Origin: Acidobacteriota bacterium
GTDB lineage: Bacteria; Acidobacteriota; Blastocatellia; Pyrinomonadales; Pyrinomonadaceae
Reading direction: 5' to 3'
Assembly: GCA_003222855.1 (NCBI GenBank)
Contig: QHXH01000087.1
Location: 1 to 11,544, forward strand
DNA length: 11,544 nucleotides
Part shown: piece after piece, positions 1 to 6,792 of the stretch
Numbering within the stretch: the first letter of the stretch is position 1
Layout: the number at the start of each line of letters is the position of its first letter
Translations under genes and position numbers: made by a program
The notes under the pieces: model-generated
Seen by the model: only the letters and a program-made list of their open reading frames with translations
What the model was told of the DNA's origin: nothing
Databases searched by the model: none

Positions 1-844
1 AACGGCCGTCGCCGACCATGGCGCGCAGGTCGCGGTTCGTCGCGGCCACGACGCGCACATCGATGGGAAGTTCATGCGAGCCGCCCACGCGGCGAATCCT
101 TCGTTCCTGCAAAGCGCGCAGCAGTTTTGCCTGCATGCCCACGTCAAGCTCGGCAATCTCATCGAGAAACAACGTGCCGCGATCCGCAACTTCGAACAAG
201 CCTTTCTTGTCCGCGTGTGCGCCGGTGAACGATCCCTTTTCGTGACCGAACAGTTCTGACTCGAGCAAGTTTTCGTTGATCGCCGCGCAGTTGACCGCCT
301 GAAACATTTCCGAAGAGCGGGGCGATTGATTGTGGATCGCGCGGGCGATCAGTTCTTTGCCGGTGCCCGATTCTCCGCGAATCAAAACCGTAGAGCTGGA
401 CCTGGCGACTTTCAGAATCATCTTCTTGACGGCTTCCATCTTTGGCGAAGCCGAGATGATCTCTACGTCGATCTTATCCAGCGTTCCGAGCGCGCGTTTG
501 ATCGTTTGCAGCAAGCGCTCGCGATCGAACGGCTTTTGCAGGTAATCAAACGCCCCGCGCCGCAGCGCATCTTTGGCGGAATCGATCGTGCCGTGCGCGG
601 TCAAAAGAATCACGATGATTGAAGAATCGAGCGCCAGCAGCTGCTGCAAGAGCTCGATGCCGTCCATGCCGGTCATCTTCAGATCGGTAAGCGCGAGATC
701 GAAGCTGCGCTCTTTGGCGAATTTCATGGCAGCTTCGCCCGAGGCCGCCGAGGTAACGTCATAACCGGCGCTGGTCAAAATCTCCTGCAGGATATCGCGT
801 TGCGGTTTTTCGTCGTCAACAACAAGAATGGATTTTCGTGCCAT
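1..844 (-). CDS. NtrC-family sigma-54-dependent response regulator (partial, C-terminus beyond window)
   Basis: The first 281 residues of a two-component activator are visible, read from an ATG at 844 leftward off the window. Residues 1-119 are a receiver domain: acidic pair D10-D11, phosphoacceptor D54 in LTDLKM, T82 and K104 in QKPF. After a short linker comes the AAA+ sigma-54 activation domain with Walker A GESGTGKE (K163), the sigma-54-contacting loop as GSFTGA (usual form GAFTGA), Walker B GTLFLDEI, and the sensor stretch RVVAATNRDL. The C-terminal DNA-binding helix-turn-helix lies outside the window. It follows the histidine kinase by 45 bp on the same strand and is almost certainly its partner, as in AtoSC or ZraSR pairs. 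No clear Shine-Dalgarno precedes the ATG, suggesting translation linked to the kinase. The residue after DLKM is T instead of the usual P. The target genes are unknown; a sigma-54-like promoter occurs at 8857. Confidence 0.95.
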   Translation of the reverse strand, partial: MARKSILVVDDEKPQRDILQEILTSAGYDVTSAASGEAAMKFAKERSFDLALTDLKMTGMDGIELLQQLLALDSSIIVILLTAHGTIDSAKDALRRGAFDYLQKPFDRERLLQTIKRALGTLDKIDVEIISASPKMEAVKKMILKVARSSSTVLIRGESGTGKELIARAIHNQSPRSSEMFQAVNCAAINENLLESELFGHEKGSFTGAHADKKGLFEVADRGTLFLDEIAELDVGMQAKLLRALQERRIRRVGGSHELPIDVRVVAATNRDLRAMVGDGR

Positions 845-871
845 AGTGAAATGTCAGTTGTGTCAGAGCCC

Positions 872-933
872 GGAGCGATAGCGACGAGATCAAACAGTCA
901 AGCTCGAATCTTCGATCCGGTCACTATCGCTCC
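872..933. repeat. Inverted repeat spanning kinase 3' end and kinase-regulator gap
   Basis: Arms 872-884 and 921-933 are complementary over 13 positions, with a perfect core GGAGCGATAG/CTATCGCTCC. The single odd pair becomes a G-U wobble in the minus-strand transcript. The stem would close a 36-nt loop that contains the kinase stop codon and end 27 nt before the regulator ATG. There is no U-run after it, so it is not a terminator. It may tune regulator translation or processing; that is inference. Confidence 0.4.
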
Positions 934-2452
934 CCGTTCTGACGGGCAGTGTGATCGTAAATGTCGTTCCGTCTCCTACTTTCGATTTTACCGTAATTGT
1001 CCCGTGATGATCTTCGACGGCTTTCTTCACGATAGCCAGGCCGAGACCTGTGCCGGTTTCCTTCGTCGAATAGTAGGGCTCGAAAACTTTGGAAATATCT
1101 TCAGGGGCAATGCCTCGCCCGGTGTCAGTCACTTCAATCCGCACGCGCCGTCCTTCATCCTCACTGGATAACGCCACCGCGATCTTACCGCCGCTGCCGT
1201 CCATTGCCTGGAGCCCATTAATGATCAGATTCGTCAGCGCTGAATGCAACGAATCCGGGTCGGCGATCACTTGGGGGACCGAACCTTCGGCCGTTACCGT
1301 CGCGTCAACTCCGGTTTCAGTCGTCCGAACTTCGAAGATGCGCAAGGCATCGCGCGCCAGCGCTTCGAGATCAATTGGCTCAGGATGCAGTTTGGGCGGC
1401 CGGGAATAATTAAGAAACTCGGTGATTCGATCGTTGATGCGCGCGACTTCGGATTTCAGTTGTTTCGTCAGACCCTCAAACTTTTCCTGTTTTTGCGGAT
1501 CGTCGGGCGCAAAGCTTGACTGTAAATGATCGAGCGTCAGGTTGATGTAATTCAGCGGGTTTCTAATCTCGTGCGCGATGGCCGACGCGAGCCGGCTGAC
1601 GACGACGGCTTTCTCAGCATTGTAAAGCTGTGCCTCCAGCTCGCGCGTGCGCCCAAGTTTCACCGTCATCTCATTGAACAGTCCGGTCAGCTCTCCCATC
1701 TCATCCCGCCGCTTCGTTCCGCGAACGCGATAGGAAAAGTCACCGCCGGCAACACGCCGCGCGGCTATCGACAACGATTTGATCGGCCGGGTGAACTGCC
1801 AGACGACGATCGCCGTCAAACAAGTCATCGCCAGCAATACGGCAAGCGTATAAACAAGGGCCTGCCGAGCCTGGCGCCGGAAGACTGCCGACATGGTGTT
1901 CGCGGAATCGAGCACCACGATCACATAGCGGCGACCCTTCTCAGTCTCCACCGGAAAGTAGAACGCGCCGGCCGATCCGGCCCGGCTTTCCGGCACCACA
2001 TTCATACCTTCCGGCAAAGGCGTGTTGTCGGGAGGCAAGCCGAGCGCGCTGTTGAGCGGCGGCAGAGAAATGTCCTTCACCATCACAAAGCGAATGGATT
2101 TGTCTGGATTCCATTGCGGATTCTGATTCTTATCCAGGCTGTCTTTAATGTTTCCCTGATCATCGACAATGATTACGTTCTTCACCCGCGCCCCCGCTCC
2201 CTGATCAGCCTGTTTTGCTTCGTCTCGGATTTGTTCAAGGTATTCGCCACTGTAAAGACTCTTAACGCCCAAAGCGACCCCGGCAAGGATCGCTTGTCTT
2301 TGCACGATCATGAACCGCGTGTTCGTGCGCGCGGATCGAAGATTAACGTAGTATTGCGCGGCCAGTGTGAGCACCAGCAGCGCTGCCAGCAGAAGCAGCA
2401 GCCGAACCCGGAAGCTGTTCAACAATCTCGACAAGGCAATCCGACACAGCAA
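890..2452 (-). CDS. Membrane sensor histidine kinase
   Basis: A 520-residue two-component kinase. A first membrane segment lies at about residues 16-34, a periplasmic sensing region of about 160 residues follows (no family recognised), then a second membrane segment at about 198-217, a HAMP linker at about 218-270 (FTRPIKSL...GGDF), a HisKA dimerisation domain with the phosphoacceptor H294 in AHEIRNPL, and a HATPase domain with N box TNLIING (about 407-413), DTGRG (443-447) and the GTGLGLAIVKKA lid (466-477). It should phosphorylate the sigma-54 activator encoded just downstream. The start is uncertain: no ATG or GTG opens this frame before the stop at 2507-2509, so TTG at 2452 is the best choice, with an AAGGGGG tract about 14 nt upstream. 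A 376-codon open frame on the opposite strand is only a shadow of this gene. Confidence 0.94.
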   Translation of the reverse strand: MLCRIALSRLLNSFRVRLLLLLAALLVLTLAAQYYVNLRSARTNTRFMIVQRQAILAGVALGVKSLYSGEYLEQIRDEAKQADQGAGARVKNVIIVDDQGNIKDSLDKNQNPQWNPDKSIRFVMVKDISLPPLNSALGLPPDNTPLPEGMNVVPESRAGSAGAFYFPVETEKGRRYVIVVLDSANTMSAVFRRQARQALVYTLAVLLAMTCLTAIVVWQFTRPIKSLSIAARRVAGGDFSYRVRGTKRRDEMGELTGLFNEMTVKLGRTRELEAQLYNAEKAVVVSRLASAIAHEIRNPLNYINLTLDHLQSSFAPDDPQKQEKFEGLTKQLKSEVARINDRITEFLNYSRPPKLHPEPIDLEALARDALRIFEVRTTETGVDATVTAEGSVPQVIADPDSLHSALTNLIINGLQAMDGSGGKIAVALSSEDEGRRVRIEVTDTGRGIAPEDISKVFEPYYSTKETGTGLGLAIVKKAVEDHHGTITVKSKVGDGTTFTITLPVRTGSDSDRIEDSSLTV

Positions 2453-2495
2453 AATGCACGCCAGGGCCCCCTTATAAGCAGGGCTGATTTTCGTA

Positions 2496-2524
2496 TTGCT
2501 GTTTCGTTATGGCGATGTTATAGT
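2496..2524 (+). promoter_or_regulatory. Candidate sigma-70-type promoter in the divergent region 2453-2765
   Basis: TTGCTG (2496-2501), a 17-bp spacer and TATAGT (2519-2524), with a TG two bases before the -10 (extended -10 form). It points toward the transpeptidase gene and would give a leader of roughly 235 nt. A TATAAC in the other direction (2522-2517) overlaps it and could serve the kinase gene, but its -35 is poor. No gene is seen in the 313-bp gap. The remainder of the gap shows no other convincing element. Confidence 0.35.
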
Positions 2525-2765
2525 TGCGGCGGTCTCAACGCAAACCCGACTGAGGCCGCCCGCGGGAAGCTGGTCCCGTCTCACTTTGGGCAAGCGGTGG
2601 AATTTCGAGCTCGGGTGGTTTTTGATAGGAATTTAGACACCCTTATCGGTTTCTAAAGCTCATAAGCAGGTAACGCGCGTCGCCCCTCGGCGCGTGAATC
2701 AAAAGCAACGAGAGTAATACGTTCCGCCTCGGTAGCGTCGGATACTTTTTTCGAGGGAGTTGCCA

Positions 2766-4202
2766 ATGAATCCAATACGTTCCCCTAGGGTTGCACTCAT
2801 ATCGTTTAATTTCATTCTCCTCTTCACACTAATTGGTTCAGTTACATTCGAAGGACATGCAGGCTCGAGACACGGGCGAGGCCGAGCTGCCGCTCGTGGT
2901 CGTGCGTCAGCGCGCCGAGGCGGCCGGGCATCGCGCCGTGAAATAGCGCGGGGCCGGCGCGGTAGGCGCGTACATCTGTCGAAACGTGAGAGGCGCGCGG
3001 AGCAAGCTCGGCTCGCCAAAGAACAATCTGCATACATCGCAAAACTTCAAAAGCGCGCCGGACACAAGCTCAGCAAACGCGAACTGTCCGCCGAGATGCG
3101 CAAGTTCCAGCGCACGCACCGGCGAGATTTGGAAGAAGCTCGGCGCCGGGCCGAAGCCGCGCGCCAAGCCGCGATTGCGCGACAGCGCGCGATCGATGAA
3201 GGCATGCGCAACGAAGCCGAGGCGAACATCGCCAAAGACAGCACGGTCGGTGAGGACCTGGAAGTTCGCAAGGCTGCAGTCGCGGCTCTGGGTCATCATG
3301 CCGGCACGGTCGTGGTGATGGATCCCAAGACAGGTCGGGTCTACACCGTCGTCAACCAGGATTGGGCGTTGCGCCGTGGATTCAAGCCCTGCTCAACCAT
3401 CAAACTGGTTACGGGCGTCGCGGGCATTTCCGAAAAGGTCATCCAACCAGTCGAAACTGTCAGCGTCGGCGGCAACTATAGTCTCAACCTGACTGAGGCG
3501 CTCGCACATTCGAACAATACCTATTTTCAGCGCGTGGGCGGTGAGGTCGGCTTTGACAAAATGGTGACCTATGCTCGCGAGATGGGCCTGGGGGAAAAGA
3601 CCGGCATCAATTACGCGAACGAGTACGCCGGACGCGTGCCGCTATTCAAATCGGGATACGCCGTAAACCATATGAGTTCTCACGGCGACGATTTTGAAGT
3701 CACCGCGGTCCAGTTGGCGTCGCTCGTTTCGGCAATGTCCAACGGCGGCAAGCTCCTGACGCCGCACCTGCCGCGGACCGTTGACGAGAACGACAAGTTC
3801 AAGGCTGAGCTGCGCCGTAAGATTAACGTCAGCTCGGAAACGTTGAACCGAATGTTACCGGGCATGGTCGGCGCGGTGAATTACGGTTCCGGCCGGAAGG
3901 CCTATCGCCCCGAACAGACGGTCGCGGGCAAGACGGGCACCTGCATTGGCCAGGGTTCCTGGCTCGGCTTGTTCACTTCATACGCGCCGGTGGTGAATCC
4001 AAAACTGGCCGTGGTGGTCATCACCCGCGGAACTGATGCGCACAACCATTTACCGGCCGCAGTCTCGGCACGCAGATCGATTTCCAGGTGGCGCAAACGG
4101 CTGACGACGACGAAACACCGGCAAAGAACAAGAAGGCGGCCGTTCTGGACGAAGAAGCTCAAGAGACAAAGGCGGCCACCCAAGCTGAAGAAAAGGCCGT
4201 AG
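2766..4202 (+). CDS. Membrane-anchored penicillin-binding transpeptidase, frameshifted near its C-terminus
   Basis: A 478-residue reading frame as it stands. The ATG at 2766 is preferred over TTG at 2760 because GGGAG lies 7 nt before it. Residues about 9-27 form a membrane anchor or uncleaved signal. Residues 33-70 are extremely Arg-rich and 70-155 are a charged, probably coiled-coil segment. The transpeptidase domain begins at about residue 179 (GTVVVMDPKTG) and carries all three active-site motifs: S210-T-I-K213 (nucleophile Ser), S249-N-N251, and K389-T-G391. It should cross-link peptidoglycan at the outer face of the inner membrane. The usual class B pedestal domain is absent. After about residue 433 the frame changes to an Arg/Lys-rich nonsense tail. 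A single missing base near 4066 would restore a 553-residue protein ending at 4426. The active site is unaffected. Confidence 0.88.
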   Translation: MNPIRSPRVALISFNFILLFTLIGSVTFEGHAGSRHGRGRAAARGRASARRGGRASRREIARGRRGRRVHLSKRERRAEQARLAKEQSAYIAKLQKRAGHKLSKRELSAEMRKFQRTHRRDLEEARRRAEAARQAAIARQRAIDEGMRNEAEANIAKDSTVGEDLEVRKAAVAALGHHAGTVVVMDPKTGRVYTVVNQDWALRRGFKPCSTIKLVTGVAGISEKVIQPVETVSVGGNYSLNLTEALAHSNNTYFQRVGGEVGFDKMVTYAREMGLGEKTGINYANEYAGRVPLFKSGYAVNHMSSHGDDFEVTAVQLASLVSAMSNGGKLLTPHLPRTVDENDKFKAELRRKINVSSETLNRMLPGMVGAVNYGSGRKAYRPEQTVAGKTGTCIGQGSWLGLFTSYAPVVNPKLAVVVITRGTDAHNHLPAAVSARRSISRWRKRLTTTKHRQRTRRRPFWTKKLKRQRRPPKLKKRP

Positions 4203-4426
4203 AAGAGAAGGCAGAAGCTGCCGCCGCAGAAGCAGGTACCGCGAATACGGAGACGACCAATGCGAACACTGCGGCCGCGCCGGAACGGACAAGCAAAGTA
4301 AAATCGACGGTCATGCCAGTTGATAACAAGCCGAAGGCCAATCAGAAGACAACCGGACCGTCGAAGCCCGCCGCCAATCAACCAAACGATGGCCGGCCGC
4401 GCAAGACGCAACCCGATCAGCAGTAG
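4067..4426 (+). other. Displaced C-terminal tail of the transpeptidase (other frame)
   Basis: In the frame two bases ahead of the transpeptidase, codons from GGC at 4067 to the TAG at 4424-4426 read GTQIDFQVAQTADDDE and then a 119-codon Ala/Glu/Lys/Thr/Pro-rich low-complexity tail. This is a natural continuation of a secreted protein, whereas the current frame over the same bases yields a run of Arg and Lys. There is no ribosome-binding site for an independent start (the first candidate is a GTG at 4088). The terminator lies 45 bp after this stop but 269 bp after the stop of the current frame, which supports this tail as the real gene end. It is either a sequencing or assembly indel or a true mutation. 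Confidence 0.8.
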
Positions 4427-4470
4427 TATCCCGGAACACTCTGGCGGTTGGTTTTACAACAAATAATCGA

Positions 4471-4513
4471 ATGCCGGATTCTCGTAAGCAGTTTGCGAGA
4501 GTTCGGCATTTTT
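4471..4513 (+). terminator. Rho-independent terminator after the transpeptidase gene
   Basis: Arms 4471-4484 (ATGCCGGATTCTCG) and 4496-4509 pair over 14 bp with two G-U wobbles, an 11-nt loop, and a T-run 4509-4513. It ends transcription before the next promoter at 4556. Confidence 0.85.
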
Positions 4514-4555
4514 GATGTGATCGCGCAACAGGTGCGACACCTCGATGCTTCAAGC

Positions 4556-4585
4556 TTGACACTAAACCCGGTGTTGCATGATTAT
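4556..4585 (+). promoter_or_regulatory. Candidate sigma-70-type promoter for the secreted repeat protein
   Basis: Perfect -35 TTGACA (4556-4561), 18-bp spacer, and GATTAT (4580-4585, 4 of 6 match to the -10 consensus). The start of transcription would be near 4592, giving a leader of about 150 nt that contains the stem-loop at 4647-4687. It sits directly after the upstream terminator, which supports an independent unit. Confidence 0.45.
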
Positions 4586-4646
4586 TGCCGCTCTGCGCCG
4601 CAGTAGATCCCCAGACCAGGCAGTAAGTGACAACGAGCGGCTCGCT

Positions 4647-4687
4647 AATTGCATCTTAGAACTTGCGCCGAAAGCGCGCATGCAATT
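4647..4687 (+). promoter_or_regulatory. Nested stem-loop in the leader of the secreted repeat protein
   Basis: Perfect 8-bp inverted repeat AATTGCAT (4647-4654) and ATGCAATT (4680-4687), enclosing a smaller GCGC-cgaaa-GCGC hairpin. The TTGCAT core recurs at about 4699-4704. No T-run follows. No known riboswitch is recognised. It could be a leader structure or a protein-binding dyad. Confidence 0.3.
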
Positions 4688-4744
4688 TCCGACGAAGTTG
4701 CATCGAAGGATAAAGGAAATTGATCGGAGGATGTCAAGACAAAC

Positions 4745-5929
4745 ATGAAACGCATCATCAAACTATTGGCGCTCGCTGCGACGTTAGCAGTGTTTGCTGT
4801 TCCCACGCTGGCCCAGAAGCAGGAGTGCACCGACGATAATAAGGGCACCTGGTACAAAACCTTTTACGATAACTATAAAGGTGATGGGGCGCAGCAGAAG
4901 GTAGCTTATGACAATGCGAAGCTCTATCTCGATTCCTGTCCTGCCGATCCAAATGATGCGCAGGCCAAGTTCATGCAGAAATTCGTGGACCTTGTTAACG
5001 CCTCGCGGCAAAAAGCGTCAACCGGAAAGGAATTTGAAAAAGCAGTCGCCGATAAGAAATATTCCGATCAAATGAGACTTGGCAAGGAACTACTTGCGAC
5101 CGATGCTGACAACGTCGATATTAACACCATCCTCGGTATCGCCGGTTTAGCGGATGGCACTCTTTTGAAAGAGTCCGCCACTTACGCTGCCAAAGCGATT
5201 CAATTGATCGACTCTGGAAAACCTCTTAAGGCTTATCCGCATGATCAAGCTCTTGCCTATCTCAACTGGACAATTGGCAAATCGAAGTTAGCGAGCGCGC
5301 CGCCTGATGCCATCACCGATCTTCTGAAAGTGGCCAAAATCGAGAGTGATGTGAAAAAGAATCCGCAACTCTATCTTGATTTGGCTGCGGCTTACGAAGC
5401 CGGACCGCGAGCAAAACTAAGCAAGGACTACACCGATTCGCTTAATCCGGCTGATAAGACTGAGACGGACCAGAGCAAAGTGATCCTTGAAAACCTTAAC
5501 CGCGTGATCGATAACCAAATTGACGCGATGGCTCGGGCCGCGGCTTTTACGTCAGACGCGGCAAAGAAGAAAGAGATCGTCACTGAGTTGGCGACCCTCT
5601 ACAAATATCGCAACAAAGGCGCGACTGATGCCAACGTAACGGAATTGGTGGCCAGCGTGGTATCGAAACCAATTCCTGAGCCGCCCACGCCAATAACCTC
5701 TTTGCAGACGCCGGGAACTACACCCACCGGAACCCCAGCCACAAACAATGGTGGCAACGGCACTACGACCGGAGGTGGCGCCAAGCCGGCAGGAAATAAC
5801 ATGTCGAACACCGGCGGGATTAAAACAGGCAATGGCGCGTCCACTGTCACACAAAGCGGAAGTTCAAAGCCGGCCCCGAGCCCAACCCCGTTGACTAAGA
5901 AACCGCCAGTGAAATATCGCCGCGGTTAA
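4745..5929 (+). CDS. Secreted helical-repeat (TPR-like) protein with Gly/Thr/Pro-rich tail, unrecognised
   Basis: A 394-residue protein of no family I can name. Residues 1-23 are a classic Sec signal peptide with cleavage expected after PTLA (A23). The mature part (about 24-305) is almost entirely predicted alpha helix in short antiparallel-looking units, for example 102-117, 124-137, 144-156, 168-181 and 205-219, resembling degenerate TPR-type repeats. Two cysteines, C28 and C65, could form a disulfide after export; neither fits a lipobox. From about residue 309 to the end the chain is low-complexity, rich in Pro, Thr, Gly and Asn, ending in a basic KKPPVKYRRG. GGAGG at 4726-4730 is the likely ribosome-binding site, though its 14-nt spacing to this ATG is long. 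It stands as a single-gene unit between its own promoter and terminator. A scaffold or binding role at the cell envelope is a guess. Confidence 0.85.
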   Translation: MKRIIKLLALAATLAVFAVPTLAQKQECTDDNKGTWYKTFYDNYKGDGAQQKVAYDNAKLYLDSCPADPNDAQAKFMQKFVDLVNASRQKASTGKEFEKAVADKKYSDQMRLGKELLATDADNVDINTILGIAGLADGTLLKESATYAAKAIQLIDSGKPLKAYPHDQALAYLNWTIGKSKLASAPPDAITDLLKVAKIESDVKKNPQLYLDLAAAYEAGPRAKLSKDYTDSLNPADKTETDQSKVILENLNRVIDNQIDAMARAAAFTSDAAKKKEIVTELATLYKYRNKGATDANVTELVASVVSKPIPEPPTPITSLQTPGTTPTGTPATNNGGNGTTTGGGAKPAGNNMSNTGGIKTGNGASTVTQSGSSKPAPSPTPLTKKPPVKYRRG

Positions 5930-5964
5930 ATCAGCGGCCTCTCGGCGACACCTTTTTTGCCATC

Positions 5965-6007
5965 ACGCCGAATGCATCGTCAGTTTCGACGCTGCGTTCG
6001 GCGTTTT
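5965..6007 (+). terminator. Rho-independent terminator before rnc
   Basis: Arms 5965-5981 and 5988-6004 pair over 17 positions with one mismatch and one G-U wobble, around the 6-nt loop AGTTTC, followed by GTTTTG. It closes the transcript of the preceding secreted protein. An extended -10 for rnc begins inside its T-run (6007). Confidence 0.8.
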
Positions 6008-6015
6008 GCTAGAAT
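6007..6015 (+). promoter_or_regulatory. Extended -10 promoter for rnc
   Basis: TGCTAGAAT at 6007-6015 matches the TGnTATAAT extended -10 with one mismatch in the hexamer (TAGAAT). No good -35 is seen, which extended -10 promoters tolerate. Transcription would begin near 6022, only about 3 nt before the GTG start, so the rnc message may be nearly leaderless. This agrees with the lack of a Shine-Dalgarno sequence there. Confidence 0.4.
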
Positions 6016-6024
6016 CGACTCTCT

Positions 6025-6756
6025 GTGAAAACCAGCGCACTCGAAAATCTCGATCATCTCGAAACAATTCTTAAGTATCGCTTTCGCGATCATGCCTTGT
6101 TGTCCCAGGCGATGACGCATCGTTCGTGGGCCCACGAACAGGTGTCGCCGCGGGCGCAGAAGGACGCGCGCAATCTGCACAATGAAGCGCTCGAGTTTCT
6201 CGGCGATTCAGTCCTGGGTTTAATCGTCGCTGACTATCTGTTCAAAGCCAATCCGCGTGCCAGCGAAGGCGAGCTCTCGCGTATGAAGCATCGCCTGGTG
6301 AGCGCGCCGACGCTCGCTAAGGCTTCCGCCCAACTACATCTTGGAGAATTCCTGCGGTTTGGCCGCGGCGAAGAAAAAAGTGGCGGGCGTCGCAAGCATG
6401 CTTTGCTGGCCGATGTCTTCGAAGCAGTCACGGGCGCAATCTTTATCGACGGAGGCTTGGAAGCCGCGCGAAATTTCGTCAACTACGCGTTGGGCGAAGA
6501 TCTCCGCACGGCTGATCCTGTGGCTGCGGCCGCCGCCGATCCAAAGACGATGCTGCAGGAAAGGTTGCAGGCGACCCATCAACCCGCGCCGCAATACACA
6601 GTGGTCGAGACGTTAGGCCCGCCGCACAAACGCATGTTTCATGTCGAGCTGAAATGGAATGGCGGAATGTCGCGCGGCGAAGGACAAACGATCAAAGCCG
6701 CGGAAGCGGCAGCGGCACAGGCCGCCTTAAAGCAGATGGAAGGCGAGGAAGTTTAG
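6025..6756 (+). CDS. rnc: Ribonuclease III
   Basis: A 243-residue double-strand-specific endoribonuclease that matures rRNA and cleaves structured mRNAs in the cytoplasm. The catalytic domain carries the signature NEALEFLGDSVLGL with acidic residues E54, E57 and D61, and the second acidic cluster LLADVFEA (D130, E133), matching the Mg2+-binding residues E38/E41/D45 and D114/E117 of the E. coli enzyme. Residues about 172-238 form the double-stranded-RNA-binding domain, beginning DPKTMLQERLQ and ending in the A-rich helix KAAEAAAAQAALKQM. The length is slightly above the usual 220-230 because of about 15 extra N-terminal residues. The start is GTG at 6025; no Met occurs until M30, inside the fold, so no later start is possible. 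lepB begins 36 bp downstream on the same strand. Confidence 0.97.
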   Translation: MKTSALENLDHLETILKYRFRDHALLSQAMTHRSWAHEQVSPRAQKDARNLHNEALEFLGDSVLGLIVADYLFKANPRASEGELSRMKHRLVSAPTLAKASAQLHLGEFLRFGRGEEKSGGRRKHALLADVFEAVTGAIFIDGGLEAARNFVNYALGEDLRTADPVAAAAADPKTMLQERLQATHQPAPQYTVVETLGPPHKRMFHVELKWNGGMSRGEGQTIKAAEAAAAQAALKQMEGEEV

Positions 6757-6792
6757 AAGTACAGCTTGACCGTCTGAGGTGCACCATCTACG

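Noticed and set aside
1526..2656. 376-codon open frame on the plus strand
   Set aside because: It is antisense to the histidine kinase, whose HAMP, HisKA and ATPase motifs are unmistakable; the plus-strand translation is rich in Arg, His and Gln and has no recognisable domain.
5919..5958. GCCGC/GCGGC hairpin over the stop codon followed by six Ts
   Set aside because: The T-run lies 14 nt after the stem, too far for an intrinsic terminator; the much stronger hairpin at 5965-6007 explains termination.
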